Part shown: positions 1-7,928 of the stretch, piece by piece
How the letters are laid out: every line of letters begins with the position of its first letter
How positions within the stretch are numbered: position 1 is the stretch's first letter
Source: an uncultured Muribaculaceae bacterium
GTDB taxonomy: Bacteria; Bacteroidota; Bacteroidia; Bacteroidales; Muribaculaceae
Reading direction: 5' to 3'
Assembly (NCBI GenBank): GCA_947629175.1
Contig: CANRCT010000026.1
Coordinates: forward strand, 1-45,237
DNA: 45,237 nucleotides
Made by a program: the position numbers and the translations under genes
Notes under the pieces: model-generated
Database searches by the model: none
What the model was told of the DNA's origin: nothing
Seen by the model: the letters and a program-made list of their open reading frames with translations, nothing else

Positions 1-234
1 CCAATGATTTCAAAGATCTCTTGTATTATGGTGTCGCCCAAAGGGCGTCTTAAACTAAATTTTTAACGAACTATTGTTATCATCGTAGAGATATGAAAAT
101 ATTTCTTGTTGAAAAATTCAATGCAAATATATAAGGAATCGTTAATCACATACCCAAATCCTCATATTCTGTTTTAGTGTCCTAATTTTTTCCAACGTAT
201 ATTTCAATCTAATGCGAGATAGATCAAACGGATC
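1..234. other. AT-rich left flank, possible 3' end of a gene
   Basis: No complete gene is visible. On the plus strand, the frame beginning at base 3 is open to a TAA at 51-53 and would end a protein in NDFKDLLYYGVAQRAS; this could be the tail of a gene lying mostly outside the window, but the fragment is too short to identify. A 5-bp hairpin with an AAA loop lies at 35-47, with a T run at 61-65, so weak termination is possible. A minus-strand -7 box (TATATTTG on the minus strand) lies at 124-131 with a TTTG 23 bases further upstream at 155-158. No open frame with a start follows it inside the window. Confidence 0.3.
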
Positions 235-591
235 TCAAGAGGGTATATTGGGGTGTGCCTTTTTTAGATTGTTTATCAAATTATTGACGAAATAATTAGA
301 TTGTTCGATCAAATAAACAATATCTTTCATTGTGATTTCGATCATTGTCATTCTGTCAATATTTGAGAAAGAAAATCTATGAACTATGTTATTTCGTTTA
401 TGGAGGAGTTTACTAAGCTCGGTCGCATCCGGAAATTCAATGCCAAGTAATTTAATGAATATTTTTTTTACTCTGTCGAATTGATGATATACGACACCAT
501 TAAAGAAGAAATGGTGAACTTTTTTTTTCAATTTCAAGGACTTCATTTTTACATTTATTGGATGTTTTATAATAATGGACAGCTTTTTCAT
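235..591 (-). CDS. HEPN-domain protein, C-terminal part (frameshifted from the upstream piece)
   Basis: This 118-residue frame carries the diagnostic part of a HEPN domain: LLHKRNNIVHR, with R66-N-N-I-V-H71 matching the RX4H active-site motif of HEPN ribonucleases. It overlaps the end of the frame at 500-1030 and continues it after a one-base shift at a run of nine A (minus strand; T at 520-528). Deleting one A would join both pieces into about 264 residues with the helix pattern of HEPN proteins linked to toxin or defence systems. Its own ATG at 591 lies inside the upstream gene and is probably not a natural start. Base composition is strongly AT-rich compared with the rest of the window. 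Seen: motif and frameshift. Known: HEPN proteins with RX4-6H are commonly RNases. Inferred: this was or can be one protein. Confidence 0.6.
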   Translation of the reverse strand: MKKLSIIIKHPINVKMKSLKLKKKVHHFFFNGVVYHQFDRVKKIFIKLLGIEFPDATELSKLLHKRNNIVHRFSFSNIDRMTMIEITMKDIVYLIEQSNYFVNNLINNLKKAHPNIPS

Positions 592-1030
592 AGATTGTCT
601 CGTCAGAATATATCATACATAGAATAAAATCTGATAGAAACAATTCTAATAAACTAAAAACTTCAGTATAGAAACCATAGAAAACTGTCTGCTCAATCTC
701 TTTAGGAAGATTACACTTCAATAATTGAGAGATTTTGTCAATATTCTCTTTATAATACATCAGTGCTGCATGATAACTTATTGCCGCAGAAATATCTCCT
801 GGACCTTCTACTGATATGTCCTTTTCAGCCAAGTATACAGCGTAAGGAACGGCTCTTCTACTTTCATTCAAGATAAGATCGCTATGAACAGAATGAGTGT
901 CTTTTTCATAAACATATGATTTTTTATTAGTGTTGCATGAAGTGAGACCATAACAAACCCATTCTTGTGCATAATGTATGCACGTGTTAGCTACAATATC
1001 TCCCTTTACTTTGATTAGATAGTACTTCAT
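500..1030 (-). CDS. HEPN-domain protein, N-terminal part
   Basis: A 176-residue frame with no catalytic motif of its own. Its last residues (EIEKKSSPFLL) come after the A9 run and are probably an out-of-frame tail; without the shift it would read on into a segment ending in the RNNIVH motif. The helical stretch around residues 115-145 (EVFSLLELFLSDFILCMIY) fits the first long helix of a HEPN fold. It begins 22 bases after the stop of the helicase-methyltransferase gene, with no promoter between, so it is probably the third gene of the same leftward operon. The gene is AT-rich, as expected of recently acquired cargo. Whether the truncated form is functional, a switched-off state, a decayed gene or a sequencing error cannot be settled from one sequence. 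Confidence 0.6.
   Translation of the reverse strand: MKYYLIKVKGDIVANTCIHYAQEWVCYGLTSCNTNKKSYVYEKDTHSVHSDLILNESRRAVPYAVYLAEKDISVEGPGDISAAISYHAALMYYKENIDKISQLLKCNLPKEIEQTVFYGFYTEVFSLLELFLSDFILCMIYSDETIYEKAVHYYKTSNKCKNEVLEIEKKSSPFLL
520..528 (-). repeat. A9 homopolymer at a reading-frame break
   Basis: On the minus strand nine A lie between GAA-coding sequence and GTTCACC. Reading through gives E-K-K-S-S and a stop 15 bases on. With one A fewer, or two more, it reads E-K-K-V-H-H and continues for about 90 codons to the HEPN motif. Such tracts are typical sites of polymerase slippage, at replication (phase variation) or at transcription (mixed mRNAs). Confidence 0.7.
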
Positions 1031-1052
1031 TCCAATTGTTTTAAGTATTAGA

Positions 1053-4000
1053 TTACATTGGTTTAATCATTGATTCGATGAAAGTAATTTCTTCATCGGA
1101 GAGGTCGTATTTGGCGTAGAGCTGAGCATCGATTTCTTCCATGCTTTTGCTCCAGTCTATGTCGCTGGCGCCGGTGAAGTCCTGCATAGGAACGAAATCA
1201 AAAACTGAACTTGGATTATCTTGCGTTTTCTTCTTTATGTAAACAAGAAAACGGAAGAATTTAGTCTGTATGTAGCGAATTGCATTCCCACAGTCAAATT
1301 CGTTATTGAAATAACCGTTATAACCTATAACGAGGTATGTTTGAGAGCAAACACTATTAGGTTCACCGTAAATGGGTTTGCCAATAATCTGATGAGGAAA
1401 TGCATCACCGCCGTTAAACGCCTTCGACAAGTAAATTTTGTGAAGTTTAATCACTTCATGATTCTTTGGAATGTCATTCATTCCAATCCATGCAAACCCA
1501 GTTTCTTCTACTTGCTTATTAAGATAATACTTAATAGTATGTTTATCATCCTTGATTTTTGAAAAGCCTCTCCAGCTTGTAGTCAAAAGCCCATCTTTAT
1601 CAAAGAAGTGTTGTGGACTAACAATCTTATTAAAGAAAGTGTTAGAGTCTGTGATAACTCTTAGAATCTTGTGGTACACGGAAGTAGCAACAGCATCGCG
1701 GATAACAATTCCGGCACCATGTGCATTAAGATAGTCTTCAACAACGACTTGGGATTTTGCCGTATGCATGTAAAATTTACATTGTCCGCTATATTCAGAC
1801 CCTAATAGGAAGTAATTTACGCCTCCCTTAATTTCCACATTTGGGAAACATAAAAGGGCATCGTAAAAATCATGTATAGTGATAAAATGATTTGAGTTAA
1901 TCATCTTATCAACCCAATTTTCATCTATGCCTTGTCCGGTTTTTGTCATCCATCGGCTTGGAGTGATGAGAGAAACATATGTGGGCTTTACGTCCATAGA
2001 CAAATCTATGAACTTTGGATACACCGCTGTTGAGAAAGCCCTATTTATACCGCAATTCTCAGTGGCTTGAATGTCTTGATACGGCGGGTTTCCGACTATT
2101 GCTTTTATTTTCACGTCTTTTCCTACGAGGTCGTGAACTTTTTTTATGAAAAGTTCGGGCTGATTTTTGATTTTGTTGATTAAGTCTTCAGGCGCCCACA
2201 TGTTGGTTTTGCCTTTGCGGAAACCAAGGAGTGTGCGGCGAGTGATTGCTTTAGCCATTGGGGTTTTGCAGATAACAAAGATGTTTTCTGCAACGGCTTT
2301 ATCCCAAATGGCTTGATGTTCTTCGAGGGTTTCAGGTGAGAACATCTCATTACGCAGTCGCGCACGGTAGATGTTATAGGCGAGGTAAAGAGGATATAGC
2401 CCCGACTTCGAGTTTATCTCAAGAAGCGGGCTATCGGGAGCGAACACTTCGGCTGTGACTTCGCCACGGTCCACAAAACGAGATTTTTCGATGGTCTCCG
2501 AGAAGTCCTCGTTGAAGAATGTATAACCGCCAAGACAGTCGCTCATGTGCATGTTCACGACGCGCCATGGAGTCAACACGGTTTCTTTGTCCGGGTTGCG
2601 GAAAGTGGCGAAGATAGCGGCGATGCGCTCGATGCGTTCCTCGATAGAAAGGCGGTCGGCGGCGCGAGCCATCTGGCGGATACGCTTGGCAGCTGCGGTG
2701 AAGATGTCGGGGTCGTAATATTTCTTGAAGGCATTGAAGCGTTGCTTAGTAACGCCTTTAGGCATAAATTCCTCCCACGACTGCGCATCGACAAGTTGAG
2801 TAAAATTGTCAATAGTCAGTTCTTCGTCTTCGTTCTCGACCTTTGCGCCGTAAATCATTAGCGGCATACGGATAGAGATGCCGCGAAGAATTGAGATGGC
2901 GTCCTCCTTGACTTTCTTCTTTTTCTTCAATTCTTCGAGGCGAGCCTTTTCTTCCTCGGTCAGTTCACGTTTCTTCTTCTTTTCGAGTTTTTCCTTTTCC
3001 TCGTATTCTTCGTTGGTAAGCCCCTGGTCGTTTACGGTAATATCGTTGGTCTTCCCCATCGCCTTAGTCTGACCGATTATGCCTTTCAGCTCGTCGAACT
3101 CCTGTATGTCAACGTCGGAGAGACGCATAAGCTCGTCATTATAGAGGTAGCCGTCCTCGAATCCGTGCTGAACGACGCGCTCAACGTAAACACGTTTGAG
3201 CTGCTGAAGCAAATGCTCGGTGTTGAGCTGCTTCATCTGGCTGCCCTCAATAGAGATGATCGGGCAGAAATTCAGGAACTCGCCAAGTTGCTGACGGTCG
3301 GAGCCGGATTGCTTGCCCGCCTTGGTGGAAATCTTCGCGGTTTCGGCAAGCACTTTGAGAGTGCGGTCGGGCGCGAAGTCGAACACATAGCAGTCCTCCT
3401 TGACGCGGCCATTGATGGTTGCCGGAGTCTGAACGCGGAAAATGGTCTGCATATATGCAGAAGCGGCGGTGTTGAAGCTGCCAGACAGCATGAACACACC
3501 GGTCCACGGCTTGACGCTCACGCCTGTAGTCAACCTGCCGCAAGAGAGCGTGATAGTGCGTGTCTTGTCAGGGTCAGGCCCGATAGCCTTCTCGACTTTG
3601 CGCAGAGCTTCTTCGTTGGCTTCTTCCTCGTCTCCGTCACCGGCCACGTTGACAATCTCGAACATTCCGAACACGGGGTGATTGCGGAGCATAGCCGAGA
3701 GAGCCTTTGCCGACTTGATACCCGGTACCATCCAAAGGGTATGACGGAATATGTCGCGGTAGCGCTTGTTGGCAAAGGGATACATACTTTCCTCATCGGT
3801 CTTCGTGAGAAGATTGAGGAAGTTTTCAACGTGTTTTTTGTGAACGAATTCTCCGGCATTGTTGGTGCGGAAGAACTCGCGGAAGTTGAAGGCGATGTCC
3901 TCGTCGGCAAACTCGTTCATCAGTCTGCCGAGGTCGTATGTATAAATATTGAGACGAGGCAGACACGCGTAGGGATTATGGTCGCCCGGATGGGTCAAGT

Positions 4001-5033
4001 CCCATTCGGCTTTGGCGCGTTGCTCCATTACATAATCCCAGGTATAAATTTCTTCCTCCTTGAAATCGTCAAGCAGATTGAACGGTGTACCGCTGAGACG
4101 GAGCACCTTGGTTTTCTCTTTGGTAAGCTCGGTCATGACAGCTTTACCGAGTTCGGTCTGCGTTCCCTCGTGGGCTTCATCAACGATTATGAGATCCCAC
4201 GGTGTCGAGAAAATATCGTTATTTTTGTCGAAGTTGCCGCCGACAAGTTCGGAGCCTCGGAGGTCTTGCATCGAGGCGAAGTATATATAACGACATTCCT
4301 CACGCCGGGCGCGACGTTCGAGATTTACAAAAGTGTCGCCGTTGGTTTTGGAACCATAGGCGTATTCGTCGTTATCGTAGAATATCTTTTGGAAATCCTC
4401 GAACCAGCCCGCATCGACTACAGGGCGGTGAGTGAGGATAAGGACGCGGCGGAAGTCGCCCCGCTCCTTGACAACCTGCAATGCCGAGAGCGTCTTACCA
4501 AAACGCATCTTGGCATTCCAAAGCATCTGATAACCCTTCTTGAATTGTTTGAGGGTCTTGTCGATAGCCTCGCGCTGTTCCGGACGGAACACAATGGGCG
4601 ACTGGCCGACCGAGATTTCAGAACCTTTCAACGCTTTGCGCCCCTCCTTTACAGCGGTGATAGCCCGCTTAGCGGTTTCGAGGTCGCAGCAAAACCATTC
4701 GTTGGCACCGTTGACCTTGTCGAACACCTTGCGCTTGATGCCACTGCGGAGAAGCACATCGTGTACCTCCTTGTCATTCATAGCGCCCAACTTGCCGTCG
4801 CGAACGAAAATCGCAATCTCCGTATGGAGCAATTCGTAAGTGATACCGGCAGTCTTGGTGTACTGGTCGATACGGGCCTTTGCAGCCTTGTTGAGCGAAC
4901 TGCTATTGGGCGGTAACGTAATGTTGCCGTCCTCAAATGTAGCTTCGCCAATTTTGAGGCAGTCGCTATGTGCCGCATCAGGTATGCGGAACACATAGAT
5001 CAACTTGGCTTTGAGATTAGAGAAATATTCCAT
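1053..5033 (-). CDS. GIY-YIG nuclease / SF2 helicase / Eco57I-type methyltransferase fusion (restriction enzyme subunit)
   Basis: 1326 residues. Residues 10-125 look like a GIY-YIG nuclease of the T5orf172/MUG113 type: LIYVF near 11-15, LKIGEAT at 26-32 and an NEWF with the likely catalytic Glu at 111-114. The SF2 helicase follows: FRPEQREAI at 149-157, Walker A AKMRFGKT at 174-181, DEAH at 285-288 and SGTP at 314-317, with motif VI-like sequence (QTIFRVQTPA) later. A Lys/Glu-rich likely coiled coil lies near 650-700. NPPYQ at 982-986 is methyltransferase motif IV, and the C-terminus (FVPMQDF, DAQLYAKYDLSDEE) resembles the end of target-recognition regions. No SAM-binding motif I is seen before NPPY; it is in the neighbour at 5040-6044, whose stop is only 6 bases upstream. 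Base composition falls at about 1200-2180, the C-terminal part. Probable role: DNA translocation, cleavage and modification in a restriction system. The domains are clear; the recognition site is unknown. Confidence 0.85.
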   Translation of the reverse strand: MEYFSNLKAKLIYVFRIPDAAHSDCLKIGEATFEDGNITLPPNSSSLNKAAKARIDQYTKTAGITYELLHTEIAIFVRDGKLGAMNDKEVHDVLLRSGIKRKVFDKVNGANEWFCCDLETAKRAITAVKEGRKALKGSEISVGQSPIVFRPEQREAIDKTLKQFKKGYQMLWNAKMRFGKTLSALQVVKERGDFRRVLILTHRPVVDAGWFEDFQKIFYDNDEYAYGSKTNGDTFVNLERRARREECRYIYFASMQDLRGSELVGGNFDKNNDIFSTPWDLIIVDEAHEGTQTELGKAVMTELTKEKTKVLRLSGTPFNLLDDFKEEEIYTWDYVMEQRAKAEWDLTHPGDHNPYACLPRLNIYTYDLGRLMNEFADEDIAFNFREFFRTNNAGEFVHKKHVENFLNLLTKTDEESMYPFANKRYRDIFRHTLWMVPGIKSAKALSAMLRNHPVFGMFEIVNVAGDGDEEEANEEALRKVEKAIGPDPDKTRTITLSCGRLTTGVSVKPWTGVFMLSGSFNTAASAYMQTIFRVQTPATINGRVKEDCYVFDFAPDRTLKVLAETAKISTKAGKQSGSDRQQLGEFLNFCPIISIEGSQMKQLNTEHLLQQLKRVYVERVVQHGFEDGYLYNDELMRLSDVDIQEFDELKGIIGQTKAMGKTNDITVNDQGLTNEEYEEKEKLEKKKKRELTEEEKARLEELKKKKKVKEDAISILRGISIRMPLMIYGAKVENEDEELTIDNFTQLVDAQSWEEFMPKGVTKQRFNAFKKYYDPDIFTAAAKRIRQMARAADRLSIEERIERIAAIFATFRNPDKETVLTPWRVVNMHMSDCLGGYTFFNEDFSETIEKSRFVDRGEVTAEVFAPDSPLLEINSKSGLYPLYLAYNIYRARLRNEMFSPETLEEHQAIWDKAVAENIFVICKTPMAKAITRRTLLGFRKGKTNMWAPEDLINKIKNQPELFIKKVHDLVGKDVKIKAIVGNPPYQDIQATENCGINRAFSTAVYPKFIDLSMDVKPTYVSLITPSRWMTKTGQGIDENWVDKMINSNHFITIHDFYDALLCFPNVEIKGGVNYFLLGSEYSGQCKFYMHTAKSQVVVEDYLNAHGAGIVIRDAVATSVYHKILRVITDSNTFFNKIVSPQHFFDKDGLLTTSWRGFSKIKDDKHTIKYYLNKQVEETGFAWIGMNDIPKNHEVIKLHKIYLSKAFNGGDAFPHQIIGKPIYGEPNSVCSQTYLVIGYNGYFNNEFDCGNAIRYIQTKFFRFLVYIKKKTQDNPSSVFDFVPMQDFTGASDIDWSKSMEEIDAQLYAKYDLSDEEITFIESMIKPM

Positions 5034-5039
5034 GGCCGA

Positions 5040-6044
5040 TTATTTTATAAGGTCGATGAATCGGATTTTTTGCTTAGCCTTTGGAGCGCCCCAGTCTTTG
5101 ATTAAGGCGTAGGTGCCGTTATGGGCGCGGATGTCGCCGTTCTTGCATCCTTGGCACTGGCTGATTGTTTCGGTTTCGCCGAAAAGGTCAGCCACAACAG
5201 TACGACGTTCGCCGCAAGAATTGGGGATAACTCCTTTAAGCCCGTCCATCTGCCAGATGTTCCAAGATATAATGTAGGCGATATATTGGAGGGATTTGAG
5301 TTGCGGATCTTTGCCGAACTTAGCACGGTAGTAGTCTAAGAAGGTATAGAGCAACGCTTCGCGTGCGAGAACGAGGTTGTCACCCTGCCACTCGAAACCA
5401 TAAATGCTCATATAAGCGGCCTGAGCCGCTTTGAGCCATTCGCCGCTTGTTTCGGTGTTTTCACCAACGACGCGGAGTTTACGGTCGAGAAGTCCGATAC
5501 GACGTTCTACCGGAATAGGCTCGCCTGTTACGGTGTCGTACCGGCTTACAAGGTAAGGAGCCTCACCGCAAGTAATTTCGAGGCGGTTTTCATTGACGTA
5601 GTCGCGCCAAGTTTTACCTTCTGGGAAAACAACAGGCTTCGTATTGACAATCCAAGAATGTGTGCAATCTGGACTGTCAACCTCCGTATTAAAAACTCCC
5701 TCGCGGCCAAACCAAGCATTATCAACAAGATTATTCTGCTTGTTGCATATCCACGAAGGGGTGAATACCTCAGCCATTTCACGGCTACGCTGTTGTTGCT
5801 GCTCGCGTGATTTGACGGCACGCGGCACGATTACGCTGCCATTGGCTCCGGTGATAGCTTCAATTTTGATTTGGTCGCCATACTGATAGCCTGCTCCACG
5901 ATCGGCATAATTGTCGGTGGCCCAGAATATATTAATCTTTTCAGTGTCGTTGCTTAATGTATGGTCTTTAAGCAACGTATTGAGCAGTTCGGGCGAAAGC
6001 TCGAAGATTTCATTTTCTTTTATGTCGACTTGCAGGGCTGTCAT
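5040..6044 (-). CDS. Restriction-modification subunit M, SAM-binding half of an adenine methyltransferase
   Basis: 334 residues from ATG 6044. The frame is open 54 codons further upstream, but the only promoter-like element (6133-6140) lies inside that extension, so ATG 6044 is preferred. AEVFTPSWI (91-99) matches motif X of gamma-class methyltransferases, LEITCGEAPYLVSRYD (155-170) the SAM-binding motif I, and IYGFEWQGDNLVLAR motifs II-III. A catalytic NPPY motif IV is absent here and present near the C-terminus of the protein encoded next (1053-5033). The two products therefore seem to make up one methyltransferase in two polypeptides. A CxGC pair near the C-terminus (SQCQGCKNGD) may bind metal. 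Similar proteins are usually named restriction endonuclease subunit M. It is first in a leftward operon. Confidence 0.8.
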   Translation of the reverse strand: MTALQVDIKENEIFELSPELLNTLLKDHTLSNDTEKINIFWATDNYADRGAGYQYGDQIKIEAITGANGSVIVPRAVKSREQQQQRSREMAEVFTPSWICNKQNNLVDNAWFGREGVFNTEVDSPDCTHSWIVNTKPVVFPEGKTWRDYVNENRLEITCGEAPYLVSRYDTVTGEPIPVERRIGLLDRKLRVVGENTETSGEWLKAAQAAYMSIYGFEWQGDNLVLAREALLYTFLDYYRAKFGKDPQLKSLQYIAYIISWNIWQMDGLKGVIPNSCGERRTVVADLFGETETISQCQGCKNGDIRAHNGTYALIKDWGAPKAKQKIRFIDLIK

Positions 6045-6132
6045 TTGTTTTGAAGCAAACAGTTCGCTACGATATGATGGTATAATTGATACTATCTTAA
6101 ACCACTCTGGATGCTTGTCGCTGTTATAAATG

Positions 6133-6140
6133 CAAAGGTA
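6133..6140 (-). promoter_or_regulatory. -7 box of the restriction island promoter
   Basis: On the minus strand this reads TACCTTTG, a full match to the Bacteroidetes -7 consensus TAnnTTTG. No good TTTG is found 19-21 bases upstream. A start of transcription near 6128 gives an untranslated leader of about 85 bases before ATG 6044 and rules out the longer 6206 start. Confidence 0.55.
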
Positions 6141-6209
6141 GCAAATTTTTGTGAAAGTAGGGGTATTTGCAAAAGTCAGGTATCCGTCAGATATCAGGGG
6201 GACCATCAG

Positions 6210-7196
6210 TCAGGCATCGGGGCGGTGATGGACGATCCAGTAGCCGTTCTTGTTGCTGCCCTGGCGCTCGATCCATCCGGCTGCTTTCATGTTGGCGATG
6301 ATTTTCTTTATGCCGCTTTCGGAGATTCCTGTCCGTGCGGCGAGATCATAGCGCGTCAGGTGCGGGTCGGCGGAGAGCAGCCGAAGCAGAGCCGTTTCGG
6401 ATTTATTGGGTACTTTGTCGGGTACTTTATTGGGTACCTCATCCTTGATGCTTTTATGCAAACTCTTCAAAACCTCATTGAGCATGAAGTCGATAAATGG
6501 GCCCGATTCGCCGGCTTGCGTAGAAGAAGCAATGGCGTCATAATATTCCTGCTGGCTGGAATAAACCATGTTTTCTACCGGCAGATGCTCGAATATCGGA
6601 TTGAGTTGTCCGAGGATCAGTGACTGCCATAAGCGACCGGTGCGTCCGTTGCCGTCAGAGAAAGGATGAATGAATTCGAATTCATAATGAAACACGCACG
6701 ATCTGATCAGCAGATGATCTTTCGAATCTTTCAGCCATGAAAACAGATCGGCCATGAGGATCGGGACGCGTCCGGGGGGCGGCGCCATGTGCACAAGACC
6801 GTTTTCACCGAAAACTCCGACGCCGTTGCGCCGATATCGGCCGGCATCATCCGTCAGCGCCTCCATCATAATGGCGTGAGCCCTTAACAGATCTTTTTCT
6901 GAGAATGGATCAAGCTCCCGGTAAATATCATAGACCCGAATCGCATTTTTCACCTCCTGTATCTGGCGAAGAGGCGCAATGACCTGTTTGCCGTTGATGA
7001 TATCCCTTACTTCATCTTCGGTAAGAGTGTTGCCCTCTATCGCGAGCGAAGAATGAATCGTCTTGATGCGGTTGGCTTTACGCAGTTTCAAGCCTTGCTC
7101 GCCTTCGAGAGCGATGTTGTGCCGTTCGAGGAGTGCGGAAATCTCTGCAATCCTGTTGATAGCTTCTGAAGAGATGCTGAATGGAGGAGCCGACAT
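6210..7196 (-). CDS. Fic family protein (probable AMPylase) with C-terminal winged helix
   Basis: 328 residues. The Fic core HPFSDGNGRTGR is complete at 177-188, with the catalytic His177. An inhibitory helix motif S-LAIE-GN at 50-56 matches the class II (N-terminal, intramolecular) autoinhibition of Fic enzymes, so the protein is probably kept inactive until the Glu is displaced. After the Fic domain comes a linker with three near-copies of VPNK (254-265), encoded by 12-bp tandem units at 6402-6437, then a winged-helix DNA-binding domain (RYDLAARTGISESGIKKII). Family knowledge: Fic enzymes transfer AMP or other nucleotide parts to protein hydroxyls; the target is unknown. It starts 6 bases after the CMP-sugar synthetase stop, so it is co-transcribed with that gene, and lies just upstream of the restriction operon promoter. 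Confidence 0.9.
   Translation of the reverse strand: MSAPPFSISSEAINRIAEISALLERHNIALEGEQGLKLRKANRIKTIHSSLAIEGNTLTEDEVRDIINGKQVIAPLRQIQEVKNAIRVYDIYRELDPFSEKDLLRAHAIMMEALTDDAGRYRRNGVGVFGENGLVHMAPPPGRVPILMADLFSWLKDSKDHLLIRSCVFHYEFEFIHPFSDGNGRTGRLWQSLILGQLNPIFEHLPVENMVYSSQQEYYDAIASSTQAGESGPFIDFMLNEVLKSLHKSIKDEVPNKVPDKVPNKSETALLRLLSADPHLTRYDLAARTGISESGIKKIIANMKAAGWIERQGSNKNGYWIVHHRPDA
6402..6437 (-). repeat. Three 12-bp tandem repeats in the Fic linker
   Basis: Three units (tttattgggtac, tttgtcgggtac, tttattgggtac on the plus strand) encode the VPNK/VPDK/VPNK linker between the Fic and winged-helix domains. Gain or loss of a unit would keep the frame and change linker length by four residues. Confidence 0.8.
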
Positions 7197-7202
7197 AGGG
7201 TC

Positions 7203-7928
7203 TCAGGTGTTTGCAGTGTGCGAATCAGACAAAGTGGCGAGGAGGGTCTCGGCGACGGCCCAGTCGAGGGGGGTGTCGAGGTCGACGCTGCGCTCGGAGG
7301 GGACTTCAACGGGCACGCGGCGCTTCATGCGCCCCATCTCGCAGGCGCGGAGCGAGGCGGGGTTGATGACGTAGACCGATCCTGAAAATTCCCATGCCTT
7401 GGGAGCTTCCTGACGGCGCACTATGCATCCGTCTCCCTTGGAAATGTGGAGGAAACCGTCGGCGTCGGTCTCGTAGCAGTTGTAATAGGGATTGGTGGCG
7501 GCGGGTTTTACTGTGGTGACCATGTCGATGTCGGAGGTGTAGAGGCTGAGACAGCGCGTGATGTCGTCGGCGGTGCGGAGCGGCGATGTGGGCTGGAGCA
7601 GGCATACCTTGTCGTAGGGTATGCCTCGGGCGTCGGCCCAGTCCATCACGTGGAGCAGGGCATCGCGTGTCGGGGCGCTGTCGGTTGCCAGTTCGGGCGG
7701 CCGCATATAGGGTACAGGGAGACCGGCCGTGCGTGCTGTCAGGGCTATTTCTTCCGAGTCGGTCGACAGGATGATGTGGCTGTCGGGAAACAGCTCGCGG
7801 GCGAGGTCGACGGTGTAGAGCAGCAGCGGTTTTCCTCCGAGCGGCCGGATGTTTTTACCGGGTATCCCCTTGCTGCCTCCGCGGGCCGGAATAATGACGA
7901 GCGTGTCTGAGATCATAGTGCGTATCAT
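7203..7928 (-). CDS. CMP-nonulosonic acid synthetase (acylneuraminate cytidylyltransferase family)
   Basis: 241 residues. It begins with LVIIPARGGSKGIPGKN, the CTP-binding signature of the NeuA/LegF/PseF family, followed by LLQPTSPLR and the acidic DLDTPLDW near the end, which fits the metal-binding Asp region. The enzyme would activate a sialic-acid-like sugar (Neu5Ac, legionaminic or pseudaminic acid) as its CMP derivative in the cytoplasm. The exact sugar cannot be told from sequence, but a LegB-like dehydratase 3 kb away favours legionaminate. ATG 7928 is chosen because it forms an ATGA overlap with the antiporter stop (7925); a longer frame starts at 7952. The synthase, epimerase and acetyltransferase of the pathway are not in the window. 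Confidence 0.85.
   Translation of the reverse strand: MIRTMISDTLVIIPARGGSKGIPGKNIRPLGGKPLLLYTVDLARELFPDSHIILSTDSEEIALTARTAGLPVPYMRPPELATDSAPTRDALLHVMDWADARGIPYDKVCLLQPTSPLRTADDITRCLSLYTSDIDMVTTVKPAATNPYYNCYETDADGFLHISKGDGCIVRRQEAPKAWEFSGSVYVINPASLRACEMGRMKRRVPVEVPSERSVDLDTPLDWAVAETLLATLSDSHTANT

Noticed and set aside
1-60. Minus-strand frame (LRRPLGDTIIQEIFEII) as the start of a leftward gene
   Set aside because: A stop lies just upstream in that frame and no start codon other than a TTG is available.
3165-4916. 583-codon open frame on the plus strand opposite the helicase
   Set aside because: It lies entirely antisense to a gene with clear helicase motifs, and its translation shows no recognisable domain. 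Long mirror frames are common opposite well-biased genes.
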